A DNA stretch of 64,000 nt from Lindgomyces ingoldianus. Its lineage: Eukaryota; Ascomycota; Dothideomycetes; Pleosporales; Lindgomycetaceae. The stretch covers positions 1 through 64,000 of the forward strand of contig NW_022985197.1 of NCBI RefSeq assembly GCF_010093535.1. The letters are read 5' to 3'. The translations under genes and the position numbers were made by a program. The notes beneath the pieces are model-generated. The model worked only from the letters and a program-made list of their open reading frames with translations, was not told the origin of the DNA and ran no database searches. Below, piece by piece: positions 1-11,282 of this stretch (the first letter of the stretch is position 1; each line of letters begins with the position of its first letter).

Positions 1-1615
1 CCTTCGCTTCTCCGCTCCGCCCTGGGCCTTGGCTCTGGCGGATCCGCCTCTAATGCATCGCTCTTCCGCTTCCGACCACGTTTCTTCTTGCCTACAGTGG
101 CTTTAGCCACTTGCGCAGCCCTTGCAACTTTCTTTGCCTTGTTTACAACCTTTTTAGCCTCTTTCTTAGCGTCTTTTATAGCACGCTCCACTTGTGCCTT
201 AATAAGGTCTTTGTAGCTTACTACTTTTACTGTCCTAGTTGCTAAGATCTTTACCTTAGTTAATTAGTAAACTTTAGCTTTGTTATTTATTTTAGTTAAG
301 AACTAATTCTGTTCCTTAAGGAGGGCTTGTTTAGCAAAGGAAAGTTAGGCGGCATTAGTGAGCTTCTGTATGCGCCTCTGCAAGCGCTGTCTACTTGTCT
401 TATTAACCACACAGGCATCCTGTTTAATTAGATTATGTAGCAAGGCAACAGCATCTGCTGTGATTAGCGTCACAGGCGTTTGCGGTACTTAGTCTTGCAT
501 ACAAGAACCTCTCTCTGCCTTATTAGTTTCTAGGATTGTTAGTCTAGCAAGCGGTTTTAGTATATCACTGAGTACCTTGTCTAGGTTAAAGGGGAAAAGG
601 CCGGCCTTTGCCCATCCTGCCTGTATGTTCCTAGACGTAAACGCTTGATCCCTTGCAGGGCTATATAGATAGGTGAAATGCTCCTTCCCTATTGTTCCTA
701 CACATCCTTGCTCCAGCCGCTTAACCTGTTCGCGGTAGGCTACCTTTAGCGGGCTGAATACTAAGATGTCGCAGGGCTGAAGTTTTCTAGGAGGTGTGAG
801 AGGGGATACAGCATAGGATAATGCTGTTTATAAAACAAAACTCTAAGATCTCTAGGGTCTCATGCGTCCTAAAGCCGTCACATATTAGTACGCGTGGTTT
901 CTAGTTAGCCCGCTCTTTAGTCTAGGGGTTAAACACAGGCTTGAGCCACTGCAAGCTAAGATATAAGTTAGTGTAACCGCTGTCTGAGAATGCATAATGC
1001 CATCCAGGAGTGGGGTGCGTGCTCTAGTTAGATTAATGAGTGGATGCAGGCTAGATTATTATAGGGTTTAAATGCCTACTGTTAGCACTCACGCATTTAA
1101 TAGCAGTGACCGTTGTTCGCTTAACGCGCGCACCTCTATAGCCTCGCTGATCATCCCTGTGAACAAGGACCTTGACGGAGTTCAGTTTAGAAAGCATAAC
1201 ACTAGTCTTGTCTATGTTATAGACATTCTCCTGCAGAACGGCAGGGTCCAGCAGAACCTTTCTAATAACCTTATACCAGTGTGTGACCTTGTTGTAGATA
1301 TTATAACAGTTCTAGTCTAGCGCCCCAGCTTTAGTCGCTTTAAGATCTAGGTGGCGCTTGTAGAAGAGCTGGGGCTAGTTCTTCCCAGGAGGTTTGCTTA
1401 GTCTGTTCGCTGGCGTCCGTCGGCGGGCGAGACTAAAGGCTATCAAACCTATATATTTTATCTAGACAGGGCGCCCAAGAGCACCTTAATGTGCTATAAA
1501 CTTAGCAAGGGCTTTCTCTTCCCATAGATAGAGATGTTGTTGGCTCTGCGCCTTCTCTTTAATTGACTGGCGTTTTGCGGTTACAATGCTGAAGAGTCGT
1601 GCGAGGCACACCGTG
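1..1615 (-). pseudogene. Fot1/Pot2-like (pogo family) DDE transposase, decayed, cut by window edge
   Basis: Read on the minus strand, conceptual translation crosses several stops but keeps the order of a fungal pogo-type transposase. There is a helix-turn-helix piece (VPRTTLQ, about 1590-1612), a CENP-B-like segment (KPPGKNWPQLFYKRH, about 1340-1400), and the first catalytic Asp block (YNIDKTSVM, about 1200-1225). The second Asp follows in VLICDGFRTH (about 880) and the third in LQPCDILVFSPLKVAYR (about 760). The C-terminal Lys/Arg-rich tail (KKKRGRKRK) runs to the left edge. The element is cut by the window edge, so one end is missing, and no terminal inverted repeat was identified at the other. 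It is dead because of several stops. Family assignment rests on the motif order, which I am confident of; exact ends are not known. Confidence 0.85.
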
Positions 1616-2479
1616 ACAATCTGCTAAAGCCCAGAACGATTTTGACACGCCGGGAAGAACACCTAATGCCAGCGCCTGGCTGGCTCTGTCCATGTTAATT
1701 TGTTACGGTGATTGAGTGTTGGCGACGTGACACGGCGACGGATACGACGACTGAGCGCCAGCTTCCAGGCCACAACAAGAGAACACGTTGCAAAATAGAA
1801 ACGGCACGTGGTCATAGACACTTCTAGAATTCTACGGCTATGCGCCACAGCTAACTTCAGAGCTTGGTCGCCTATGATATAATACATTTTAATACTAACA
1901 AGGGCCTCTTGCTAAACTCTGCCAAGGATTACGTTGCGTCACAAGGCTTTGAACCCACCCTCTGATCTACACAGAGAAACTCTCGGAATCTATATTGCTA
2001 GGCTGAAATGGCTTTCTAAGCTTAAAACTATATTCTTCTATAACAGTGCCTTCTCCCTAGTATTCTGGTTATAAGAGACACCCCTCTAATTGCGATATAG
2101 CAAGGGTGGTTAAGCAAAGGAGTGAATAACGAAGTGAATAAAAAGATCAACAGTGTGAGCAAAACTTCAAAATTCTCTTCGCGCACTAGTATCCTGGTAG
2201 AGAAAAGGTTAAAAAATAGTGAGATAAGGACGATGTCTTTGCTGACTTGCAAGGTAGACTTCTAAGAGGTCAAATTCAGAAATGCGGCTCGCGTTGTGGG
2301 GTGGCTCGCGACATAGGCATGGACGTTAATAAAGAATTGTGCAGTTAACAAGACATTTTTAGTTTGTGGCCATAATACAGCGAAGACAACGGGAATGCAT
2401 AAAGGTAGCTTTCGTAAGAGAACAGCAGCTTAGACTTTTTCTTTAATATGAACAGCATAATAGCTGTAGTCTCTCATTT
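1616..2479. other. intergenic, no gene recognised
   Basis: Moderately AT-rich sequence between the transposase relic and the NLR fragment. Short open frames on either strand show no recognisable motif. Confidence 0.5.
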
Positions 2480-2731
2480 TCTTCATAGCCGCAGTGATAT
2501 CTAACTTGGGCCTTACTGTTATCACCAATCCGGCCAGCCGGAATGCATAAAATTACCATGTGGTTGTCCTCCTACCAAGCCTAGGGCATACAGGTTCTTA
2601 TCGTTGTCGCTGAGGTCGTGCTCATAGTCATCGTGCACTTCGTCGAGCATTTCTTGCGCCTCAGCCAGCTCAACCGGGAGGGCGCATATCCATCCTATCG
2701 TGTATGCTTCGCGGCGCAGTCGGCATGGCAT
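2480..2731 (-). pseudogene. N-terminal fragment of a fungal NLR (purine nucleoside phosphorylase-like domain)
   Basis: The minus-strand frame from an ATG at 2731 reads YTIGWICALPVELAEAQEML and then a short acidic stretch and YALGLVGG. This is the hallmark opening of fungal PNP_UDP-type NLR proteins, which combine this domain with NACHT or NB-ARC and ankyrin, TPR or WD repeats and act in non-self recognition. The following strand, MVILCIPAGRIGDN, is found only in another frame near 2500-2550, so there is a frameshift. Beyond that no phosphorylase, NACHT or repeat domain can be read, so only about the first 60-70 residues of the family survive. Identification of the family is firm; which effector and repeat domains it once carried cannot be told. 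Confidence 0.75.
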
Positions 2732-3062
2732 TCGGAGCCGTTACGATGGCCGTCCAAGGGCGGAGGGGTTGTTTTAGGGACAAATCTAGCGCATTGTGTA
2801 AGGTCACAGACTTACAAAAAGCGCTGACAGCGCTAGCAACGACATTTGCTGCCGCTCAGCCTCATGGTGCGCAGTGGCTGCCCACCTGCTCGAAACATAT
2901 GAGGAGTAAGCGGTGGAAGGCTGCAAGAAGTGGGTCACGGGCAGAAGTAGCCTGGGGGCACTTTGATTCTTCTAATATCTGAATCTACGTCGAGTCTTGA
3001 GCTGGGCTGGGCGGCAACCAATCTATGTTAGACCAGCCACACTCTCCAGTAAACTACTGTAA

Positions 3063-3178
3063 GCCGGAGGGCTCTACGATGGGTTGCCCAATCAACCTTA
3101 AGCTTAGTGACCATCAATACAATATAAATCATATATGTCCTCCGACCCTCGGTCCACAATACATGACTCCTCTCATAA
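3063..3178 (+). repeat. dispersed promoter-like repeat, copy 1
   Basis: About 115 bp that resembles 33696-33810 at many positions, including CCAATCA (3088), a TATAAA-like block (3123) and a shared downstream stretch (CCACAATACATGAC here, CTACAATACATCAC there). The spacing of the CCAAT and TATA blocks is nearly the same (35 and 33 bp). No recognisable gene follows this copy. Confidence 0.55.
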
Positions 3179-3876
3179 CTAGTGTTCCTGCAAGGTTACA
3201 ACTACCAACATCACTTACAAACACTTCGTCCAGCATCCTCTTCTACATTTTTCTGATTTAGTCACTATATTTCATTTCTAAGTCTAAGCTCCGAGCTCTA
3301 CACGTATTATAATTTCAAGCATACATAACCTCAAGAGGCTGGCTATAAGATACTAAACATCTTAACTAGTGTCTAGATGTACAGCAAATTTTCATCGTTC
3401 ATTTTAGCCCATCTAAAAACTCAGCTGGGATCCTAGTGCTCTAACGCTTCAATAGTTGTATCTTTTGCCAAATTGGAGGTCGTTCGTTTAGCACTAATCG
3501 CTTCAACCGTTGGTAGAGGAAAATGCCTTCTTGTCCAGCAAACAACTAGCACCAGAACTCTCTCAAAACTTCTCTATGCCAAAGTATATGCTCTCGGATG
3601 TGTATTGGGGCTCAAATATCTTCTTCAGCTTTGAAAGATCTTTTGATCAGGATGGTCGCCTTCAATCTTATAGTGAATACTCGACGTTCCTGAAGCCGAA
3701 CCGCTAACAATTTTTCTCCCAGGCACAGTTCTCTGCGTCTTAATAAAACGGGCTACTAAGGCACTAACTCAACCTACATACATCACGAAATAACCTTCTG
3801 TTGGTGCTAGAACCCCAGCTAACTGTTTTCCCTACATTAGGATATTATCTTTATTTCAGGATGTTTTTTAAAGCAC
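3179..3876. other. no gene recognised; target region of a hAT insertion
   Basis: A 65-codon open frame at 3510-3707 (plus) has no recognisable motif. The segment ends in the 8-bp target site CTTGTCAT of the following hAT element. Confidence 0.4.
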
Positions 3877-3884
3877 CTTGTCAT

Positions 3885-4854
3885 CAGTGTGTCCAACCGT
3901 TAGTACACCTAATAGTACAGTACTGCAGTACACCGATTTTGGTCACGTACGTACGTACAGGGCATCTACTCAGTATACTGTACTATACATAAGGCTGCTG
4001 TACTAACCGTTTACGGTAGTTATATAGGATTTTTGGTAGTTTTAGGCGGTTGAAGGCAGGTTGCTGAGGGCTAGGGGGCTTGTGTTTAGAGATTAATGCG
4101 GAGAAGGCTGTTAGTGCGTGTTTTGTTAGCAATCTTCTAATAAATTTAGCAACTATGCTATCTACCTTATTCTTTTGCCTATTATAATGTCCTAATTCCT
4201 ATCCTAATTAATAACGCAGTTATCTTAGCGTGTTACCACCTCACAGGCCCTATCCTTGCGGGCCTTATCCTTACAAGCCTTATCCTCACATGCCTCATCC
4301 AGCTGTTCTGCCACCTAGATATATCATGCTGCCTCATCCCAACGCTTAGAGAAGGCCTGCATGACCTCACCTGGCCCATCTAGGCCGTCCTTGCGTGAAG
4401 CAACTCCTTTAAAGCATATGCAAGATACCCAGGCTAAGGAGCACCTAAATAATGCCCGCTATAACGTTAGAATCGCCTTTAAGATTAATATTGCCCTTAA
4501 TTTCCTATTAATCCTAGCAACCTTATGTAAGTGCGAGTGGTGCTTCTTACAGGCTAAAAAGACTATTACAATAGGGAGGAATTAACTATTAGTGTTAATA
4601 ATAGAGGAATTAGTTACATAACATTGCTGTTACTAGTAAGATTAATAACTGTAGATCTTACAAGGGGTATCATAACTTCCTAATTAGGTATAGTCTTTAG
4701 CTTTAGCGCAATTACTTCATAATACTTCAGTTACTGTATCCGAACCGTACACCAACGTCATCTCCTCCGTACAGTTAGTTAGTAACAGCCGACTCTTCCG
4801 TAACTGTACTATACAACCTCCAAAAGGCTCCGTAACTAACGGTTGGACACACTG
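3885..4854 (+). mobile_element. hAT transposon, internally deleted 970-bp copy
   Basis: The element begins CAGTGTGTCCAACCGTTAGT and ends in its exact reverse complement, a 20-bp perfect terminal inverted repeat. It is flanked on both sides by the 8-bp direct repeat CTTGTCAT (3877-3884 and 4855-4862); an 8-bp target duplication is diagnostic of hAT elements. Subterminal GTAC/TACGGT-type motifs crowd both ends. The only coding trace is the C-terminal hAT dimerisation region on the plus strand (about 4465-4580, with ALNFLLILATLCKCEWCF followed by AKKTIT). The rest of a transposase is missing, so it is non-autonomous. The perfect ends and target duplication suggest a fairly recent insertion compared with the decayed interior. 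Confidence 0.9.
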
Positions 4855-4862
4855 CTTGTCAT

Positions 4863-5853
4863 AAATGTAACCGATCATACTGTCTTCAAAACTTGCTTGT
4901 TGTATTTGCTGGTTGTAGAGGCATTGTCGCCATGCAAGATTCACCTATGTAGTCTGCACGAGACATTGTGTGTAGAATCGAGAAGGTGACTGATTAGCGC
5001 ATTAGAGAAATCCCTCATGGTAATAGTAGAGTCTATAGGATCGCTCACGTCGGACTCGGGGTTTCGGGACTTCCTGATGTTGCATCAGGTGGTAAGACAC
5101 GCTATTAATTCTCCTGAATCGCTCAGCGTATCTACAGAGACACTAGGAGTTCTTCAACAACAGGTTTTGGATCTTACTAGAAGGAAAAAGCCAGGGAGGG
5201 GGAGTTTACAGAAGCTTCATATAGGATATGAACGCATATCAATTCTCAGATCCCGACATTTTGCGGATGGCTACTGAAATCTCAATCAAACAAGGAACGA
5301 TCTGGAAGCAATAAGAAACTCGTTGTAGCCTTCAAGAATTTATTTATCATCAACCACGAACCCAACCGGCAAACTAGTGCTGGAAACCTGATGAAGTTCA
5401 GCTTTCTTCGAGAAAGGAGCGTTAGTAGAATCTTGAGTTATCCATCCCATTCTACATTAATACAGCAAAAGTTCGGGGGACTCAGATGACTAATTTTGAA
5501 ACTGCCTAGAGTTGCTGGTAATAGACGGTACTCTTTTAGGTTCGGGAGAGGAGCAATGGGTAAGCGAAGGTAGTGATTTGTTAAGGTACTTAAATGAATG
5601 ATAGCCCTCGGGTTGGGCATTACAATGTGTGTTTCCATTGGAGGAGTGAGGTAGGGGCCGGACCTTTCACTTTCAAAACTACCAATGTTCTATGCCGTGG
5701 CAATCAAAGTTCACTGTCAAGTTCACTGCCAGTAGTTATAAGTAGAGTTAGTTTAAAGGAGTTTACCACGTCGGAAGCAAATGTTTAGAATACACTTTAC
5801 GGCAAAATACGTCCCGATCGGTTAAATTCTGTGGAGATGGAGATATATTTCAT
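4863..5853. other. no gene recognised
   Basis: An 86-codon frame at 5017-5277 (plus) has ordinary amino-acid composition but no recognisable domain; it may be a remnant of a gene interrupted by the upstream hAT insertion. Nothing else was seen. Confidence 0.35.
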
Positions 5854-5882
5854 TTGCAAAAGTTCTTAATTTTCAAAACAGA

Positions 5883-5900
5883 CCCCCCCCCCCCCCCCCC
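5883..5900 (+). repeat. homopolymer tract of 18 C
   Basis: An uninterrupted run of 18 cytosines just downstream (in gene sense) of the small minus-strand gene at 5952-6215. Length in the assembly may be inaccurate, as such runs are hard to sequence. Confidence 0.95.
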
Positions 5901-5951
5901 AGCACGAGTTGCCACATTCCATCTTCATCACCTCATTCTTTGCACCCTGGC

Positions 5952-6215
5952 CTATTTTCCCTCACCAGCCCTCTTCACTCCTCCAGCGATCTTGTTCGCT
6001 CCATCTTCGACGCTCGTAGTTGCGTCCGCAACGCCTCGGGCAACAGGTCTGCCCGCGCTACCTGTAGCACCTTCAAGTGTCTCCCCGACACCTCGCCCAA
6101 GTGCACCAACTACCCCTCCGACTGTATTTGTGAGTCCTCCAACGGTGTTTCCAACGGTTGAAGTCACGAACTTGACGCCGGAGGTGACACCGGATTCTTG
6201 CTGACCGACGGGCAT
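5952..6215 (-). CDS. small glycine-rich conserved fungal protein
   Basis: An 87-residue minus-strand frame from ATG 6215 with a good fungal start context (CAACCATGC). The sequence is built of Gly/Val/Thr-rich amphipathic units: a STVGNTVGGLTNTVGGVVGA core, then GRGVGETLEGATGSAG and a final charged unit. I recall similar short proteins as common in Pezizomycotina, without an assigned function. There is no signal peptide or clear membrane helix. A TATA-like TTAAATACA lies about 130 bp upstream (6344-6353, minus), supporting expression from this strand. The C-terminus GEGK reads into a stop at 5952, but a GTGAGG splice-donor-like site just before it leaves open a short additional exon. Function is unknown. 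Confidence 0.6.
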   Translation of the reverse strand: MPVGQQESGVTSGVKFVTSTVGNTVGGLTNTVGGVVGALGRGVGETLEGATGSAGRPVARGVADATTSVEDGANKIAGGVKRAGEGK

Positions 6216-6343
6216 GGTTGCTTGTTTGTATAGGTTGTGAGGGTTTCTGGATTGGCGGAAGTGAGGTCTCGTAGTGCTCTAAGACAGAAGGTATGAGAGC
6301 TTGAAGTTGGATCTTGTTTGATAGTCAACGTGGGCTGAAAGGG

Positions 6344-6353
6344 TGTATTTAAG
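6344..6353 (-). promoter_or_regulatory. TATA-like element of the small glycine-rich gene
   Basis: CTTAAATACA on the minus strand about 130 bp before the ATG at 6215. Position and composition fit a fungal core promoter; no further support. Confidence 0.35.
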
Positions 6354-7331
6354 TTGTGCGAAGAATGACGTCATATGGCACAAGGTATCCAACATGCGTG
6401 GTGGGAAAAGAAAATCTGAGACAGATAGTGGCGGAGCATGAATTTCTAACAATATGCTAACATCTGGATTATGATTTGATGAAATGTCTAAGTTCCAACA
6501 GGTTTTCGAAGGGTTTTTGAAGCGCTAGATCTGGTGTGGCTGGCATGGATTGCCATGCTGGTAGATGGCAGTATGATGCGCTCGGAGATGAACTATGGAA
6601 CCCTGCCCATCGCTGAAGGACGCACACACATGCCTTAATGAAGCCGCTCTACGGGAGTAAGCCCTTCTTAAGTATCTACCTAGATACGCTATCTCAGAAC
6701 CTGAACTTCATTTAATATCACACATGGAATATGCCAGTGGCAATTTGGGACAGACACTTGTATTCTACTGGAGTTCTATCGAATGTCACCAAGAGATTTA
6801 ACTGCTCAAATATCCCTCTGTTAGTGTTCTATACCGGGTGTGAATGTACCCTACATGTTTGCAAGGGGCTTTCTTCACATTGGGGTGGTATTACTGATAC
6901 TGTGCGCAAATATACATATTAGAAGCGTATCTCAAGGAAAATTCTGAAAAGGGTCCGTAGCTAAGGAGATAAACCTCCGCACTAATCCGCAACCGCATTT
7001 GGCAAGCACTTGAGCCCTGCTACTTACTGTACGGTTCTAGCATATTTTACTACCAGAGAACATAATCCTAGTAGATTCAATCTATCAGGCCTCTTACTAG
7101 ATTTAGAGAGGATCGTACGAGGATACCAGTTTCTATTGTAGGCCGGGTTCTCTATTTTTCTCACCGAAATGCAAAAAATCAGCACTATTCCATCCAACCT
7201 TCAGGGTCGATTCCGACCCTGTGCTGGCGCTAAGGCACCCTGCGCGGATGGGTGCTACCTTCATCAGCTCCACTCCGTGCTCGAGTATATCAACACAATC
7301 TGAGCGAGGAAAATTGCGCCGTCCTGAGTCA
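6354..7331. other. no gene recognised
   Basis: Mixed-composition sequence with only short frames of no recognisable family. Confidence 0.4.
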
Positions 7332-7553
7332 CCTGTTCTGTTTGGGTTGCCCTGGCAATACCTCGATGCCCAGACAGTAAATCAGTCACTCTGGAGGCAA
7401 CGAGTACGTTTGGTTATTGACAAAATAACAAGGCAACCACCCACACATTTCGCGTGTCCGTTGTGTCCTACCGTCGTATCAAACAAGGATTTATTTATTT
7501 TGAATCCGGGAGATGATCTACTCCTGCATATGGCAAGCAAGCATGGCCCATAG
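7332..7553 (+). pseudogene. possible C2H2-like zinc-finger C-terminal fragment
   Basis: The open frame ends with FACPLCP, about 19 residues, then LLLHMASKHGP and a stop. The spacing Cys-x2-Cys ... His-x4-5-His resembles a C2H2 finger, as seen at the ends of many fungal proteins. No upstream exon with a clear domain was found, so this is at most a relic or terminal exon. Low confidence. Confidence 0.25.
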
Positions 7554-8287
7554 ACAGTTAGAAGCACATTCAACTTGCTAGCCGGACTACTGCCGCGCAA
7601 AGGCAACATCGTTATGGTTCAATGCCTTTATCTCCCTTGCCGATGCTAATATCCTGGTATAGTAAAGGGCTAGAAGTCTTCTGTTTCATTTGCCCTGCAA
7701 GATCCTGTCGACAAGGATGGTTTCTGACGCTTGCTTTTCCTTGTCGCGCTTGCACTTGAGCCTCTGAGGCTGACAATTGAACCCATCATCAGCATTACCA
7801 ACACCAGTAACTCTACCATCTTACTGATATTAGAGGCTGCTGTTGTTCTTTACCAATGGCTCCGTCTCAGAGGCGTCCCCGTTAGCATACCATGTTTGAT
7901 TTCCAGTCCATTTCTACTTTAGAACTTTTTACACCCCGTGGCGTTCAAAACAGCATGGTGTTGAATCTAACATAGCCTCGTCGTGTATGTATCCATACCA
8001 CCAATTCGGCGAAGAGGCGCGCAAGTACTTTCAATGGCATTGGAAATCCTATCCGTATATTTCTCGTGCTGCTGCTTCTCATATACCTTTTTATATCGTG
8101 TGATGGATATGATGAAAACGAATTGGAGCAAATAGGATTAATCTAGGCTTGGCTAATGATGACAAAATAGGAGAGAGTAATAAATGTGGAATGACGCAAG
8201 AAGAATGTGGGCTTATAGAGTTATATTCTACACTCGGATTGAAATATAGTGCTCATAAGATTATTACTGCGTCTTCTCACCTACCAG
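7554..8287. other. no gene recognised; hAT target region
   Basis: Short frames only. The stretch ends at the 8-bp target site GTGGTATG (8288-8295) of the large hAT element. Confidence 0.4.
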
Positions 8288-8295
8288 GTGGTATG

Positions 8296-11274
8296 CAGGG
8301 CTTCCAACGGGCCGTACTACGGTCCGTACAAAGTGAACCGTAACGGTCACGTGAGCAGTACGAACGTACCGAGTTTGTGAGCCGTACCGTACGGTTAATG
8401 ATGCCCTAGGTACGGTACGTAGTACGGACTGTATTACCCTTTTAGGAAGTTTGTATAGCGATTTTAGAGGAGTAGGAGGGCTCTAGCAAACAGTGGGCTT
8501 ACAGGAGCGTTTAGGAGGGTTTCTAGAGCTCTAATTAGCTAAAAGTTTTATAAGGACGCGTAAATTTCTTTCTAAGTCTTTTAATCTATCTATCTGCAGT
8601 CTGTTGTCTTAAAAATGCCTATTACTAACTATTTTCTATTATAGAGTTATCTATCTATGCGCTTTACTACCTTATAGGCCTTATCTAGTTAATTAGATAC
8701 CTTTATTGCCTATTTTACACAGTCTTATAGGCTTTAGAAGTTAAGAGCCCTTTACACTGCGTCTTCTGCCTTATCCTGCAATAGTACACTGTCTGTGGCT
8801 AAAGATTAGTTACAGTAGTTCCTAAAAGACTATAATTATAACACTAGAGTTAAGTTTATAATTAACTAGAATAATATATAGCTATTAGACTTAAAACAGG
8901 TGTTGCTCTTAGTGTAGTTAGGTTACTGCGTAAAAAACAAGACTATGTTATAAAGTAATTATACACTGTTAAAAGTATAGGCTTATAGCGCAGATTTAAC
9001 GCTTCTAAAGAAGTAAAGTAAGGTAATCTGCCTCTAGCTCTGCTGTTAATGCTATAAGTAAAGTTCTTAAGGCGCTGCAAAGGTAGTAGATAGCTATAAC
9101 TATATTATTTAACACCTAATAAGGGAGCATAAGGTTAACGTTAATAGAGAGCTCTTCCCTAACAGCATACAGCTACTGCAGCACCCATAGGAGGCAGCTA
9201 GAGGAGTAGCAGGCTTGTTGCGGGGATTATCTTATACACTATAGCAGGAGGGTCCTCTGCGCAGTGCTCTAGTTAACTAGGCTATAGTGTAGAATTAGTT
9301 GTTTAAAAAAGTAATATTATTAAAAACTTATAGTCTTATTAGCTAAAATTGCATAGATCTTTTTACTACTTTTCTACATTCTGCTACTACGCTTTTTAAG
9401 GATATCTACGCTGCACTTTTGCAGTAAAAGAAGAAAATTTAAATAATACTAGTAATAGTGCTATTAAAAATTGCGCTAAGCATAGATATATAGAGTTCTA
9501 GAAACTACCTTTTCTTTCTTGCAGTAGTAGCTTACTTTGTTAGTAAGCGCGCACAGGCTACTATTGTAAGAACTCTGTAACTAACAACAGCTAGATGCTT
9601 TACACGCTTAGTAAGATCTTTTAATTAGCTTTAAAAACTTATACAGCAACTATACTAGCAGTGCATAAGCCTCTAAGATAGCTGCTGTTATTAACAAGTA
9701 CAGTATTACATTAAAATTTAGCTGCTTTGTTAGCAATAACATGTCTAACAACAACAACAAGCTTATTAAGGGCCTTAATAAAGAGCTTAATCTGCTGTAC
9801 AAGCTTAATAGACAGCACTAGATCTGCTGCGCTAGCTATACAATCTAGATAGTTGTTAGACAACTCTATAACTTTGTAAACAGCGTCCTTGCATCACATA
9901 AGTGCATAAGGCTTTTTAAGACTCTCTAAATTAATATTGCAAAGGAGGACTTAATTTAGTAGTTTAGCACGCTTAATCTAGTGCGTGATAGCAGAGTGCG
10001 CTAGCACTTAGTTTATTTTATGCTATTATGCTGTTATAAGCTTAGAGAGGTAATTAGTTGCTTCTAACAGTAATAAAAAGGCTCTTTTAATGCTAATAAA
10101 GAGACTTAATGTGCTAGCTTTAATGCGCTAGCAAATTTTATTACTAAAAATAATTAAGATAAGATTAAGCGCCTTAAGGACTTTTTAGAGAAGTTTTATT
10201 AGATAATAAAGAGACTTAAGGGCTAGAGCCTATCTAGCTTACTATAAAGGACTATAACAGAGCTTTAGTGCCTCTAAATTTACTTTAATTAGATAAGAAT
10301 AATTACTGCTAATAAGCTAAGCAACTTATACTTTAAAAACACTATAAAGTTTAGCTATTAAAAGCTTACTACTTACTAGAGTAAACTAATTCTTAATTTT
10401 CTAGTCTTATACTACATAGTTGCTACTATCCTTAACTCTTAATTATGCTTACTTTAGTTTTAAGATTACTAGCAGTATTATAAGAGCTAGGTAGATAAGG
10501 TAACTAGGTTAATAAAAATAATCTTTAACTAGTATTTAGATGCTAAGGATAAGCCTAACCTTAAAAATAAGCCTTTATCTCCTAGGTGTTAAAAGCTGCT
10601 AGGTGGCAACTATTATAATAATAATTATAAAGCCTACTTTTTTATTAACCTTTCTTTTATAACAAATTAATGCTTACATAAGTGTAAAAAAGTGTTAAAT
10701 AAGCTATAGCTTTACTATAACTCTATAAGAGCTAATTACTATAAAGATTACCTCTTACTCTGTAAAGAACTCTTATAATAGTAGCTTACTAGAGGTAAAA
10801 CAGCCTATCTTATTCTTTTTAAGATTGCTCTTAACTTTCTTACTATTCTAGCTACTAGCTGCAAGTGCAAGAGGTGTTTTAGTGCAGCTAGTTATATAGT
10901 AACTAATAATTAAGGCTTACTAAAAAGTGTAATAATTAAGGCTATTTAACTCTAGAAGAATTAGTTACAGAATAAGGTAGTAAGTAGTAAGCTTTTAGAC
11001 CTCTCTACTTATGTTACTAGAGAGAATTAGTTATCTAATAGCTATTTAGACCTTAATCCTGCGTCTCTAGAGACCTATAATATTAGTTGTTTTAACTAGA
11101 GTACAATGTACTTTAATTAAATTGTACTACTTGTATAGATTATGTGAGCTGTAACAGTTACAATACGTACACCTCCCTCTCCTCCTCCTTGCTGTACGAA
11201 CGTACTCAAAATCTCACCCGTACAGGCCTCAAAATCGCCCAATCGTACAGTACTACGCCTCGTTGGAAGCGCTG
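8296..11274 (+). mobile_element. hAT transposon, 2979 bp, transposase heavily mutated
   Basis: Terminal inverted repeats CAGGGCTTCCAACG and CAGCGCTTCCAACG (read inward) are flanked by a perfect 8-bp duplication GTGGTATG at 8288-8295 and 11275-11282. The interior is AT-rich and full of stops, yet the plus strand keeps hAT transposase landmarks. SNNMSNNNKLIKGLNKEL (about 9730) matches the DNATNN block, and CASYTI.IVVRQLY follows. LEKFY and YIVATILNS blocks follow (about 10190-10440), and the C-terminal dimerisation domain reads ALNFLTILATSCKCERCFSA at about 10815-10875. Length and gene order fit an originally autonomous element. Nearly all C in pyrimidine-C-purine context is gone, a RIP-like signature. 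It shares the dimerisation block with the 970-bp element at 3885 but has different inverted repeats, so it is a different hAT family. Confidence 0.9.
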
Positions 11275-11282
11275 GTGGTATG

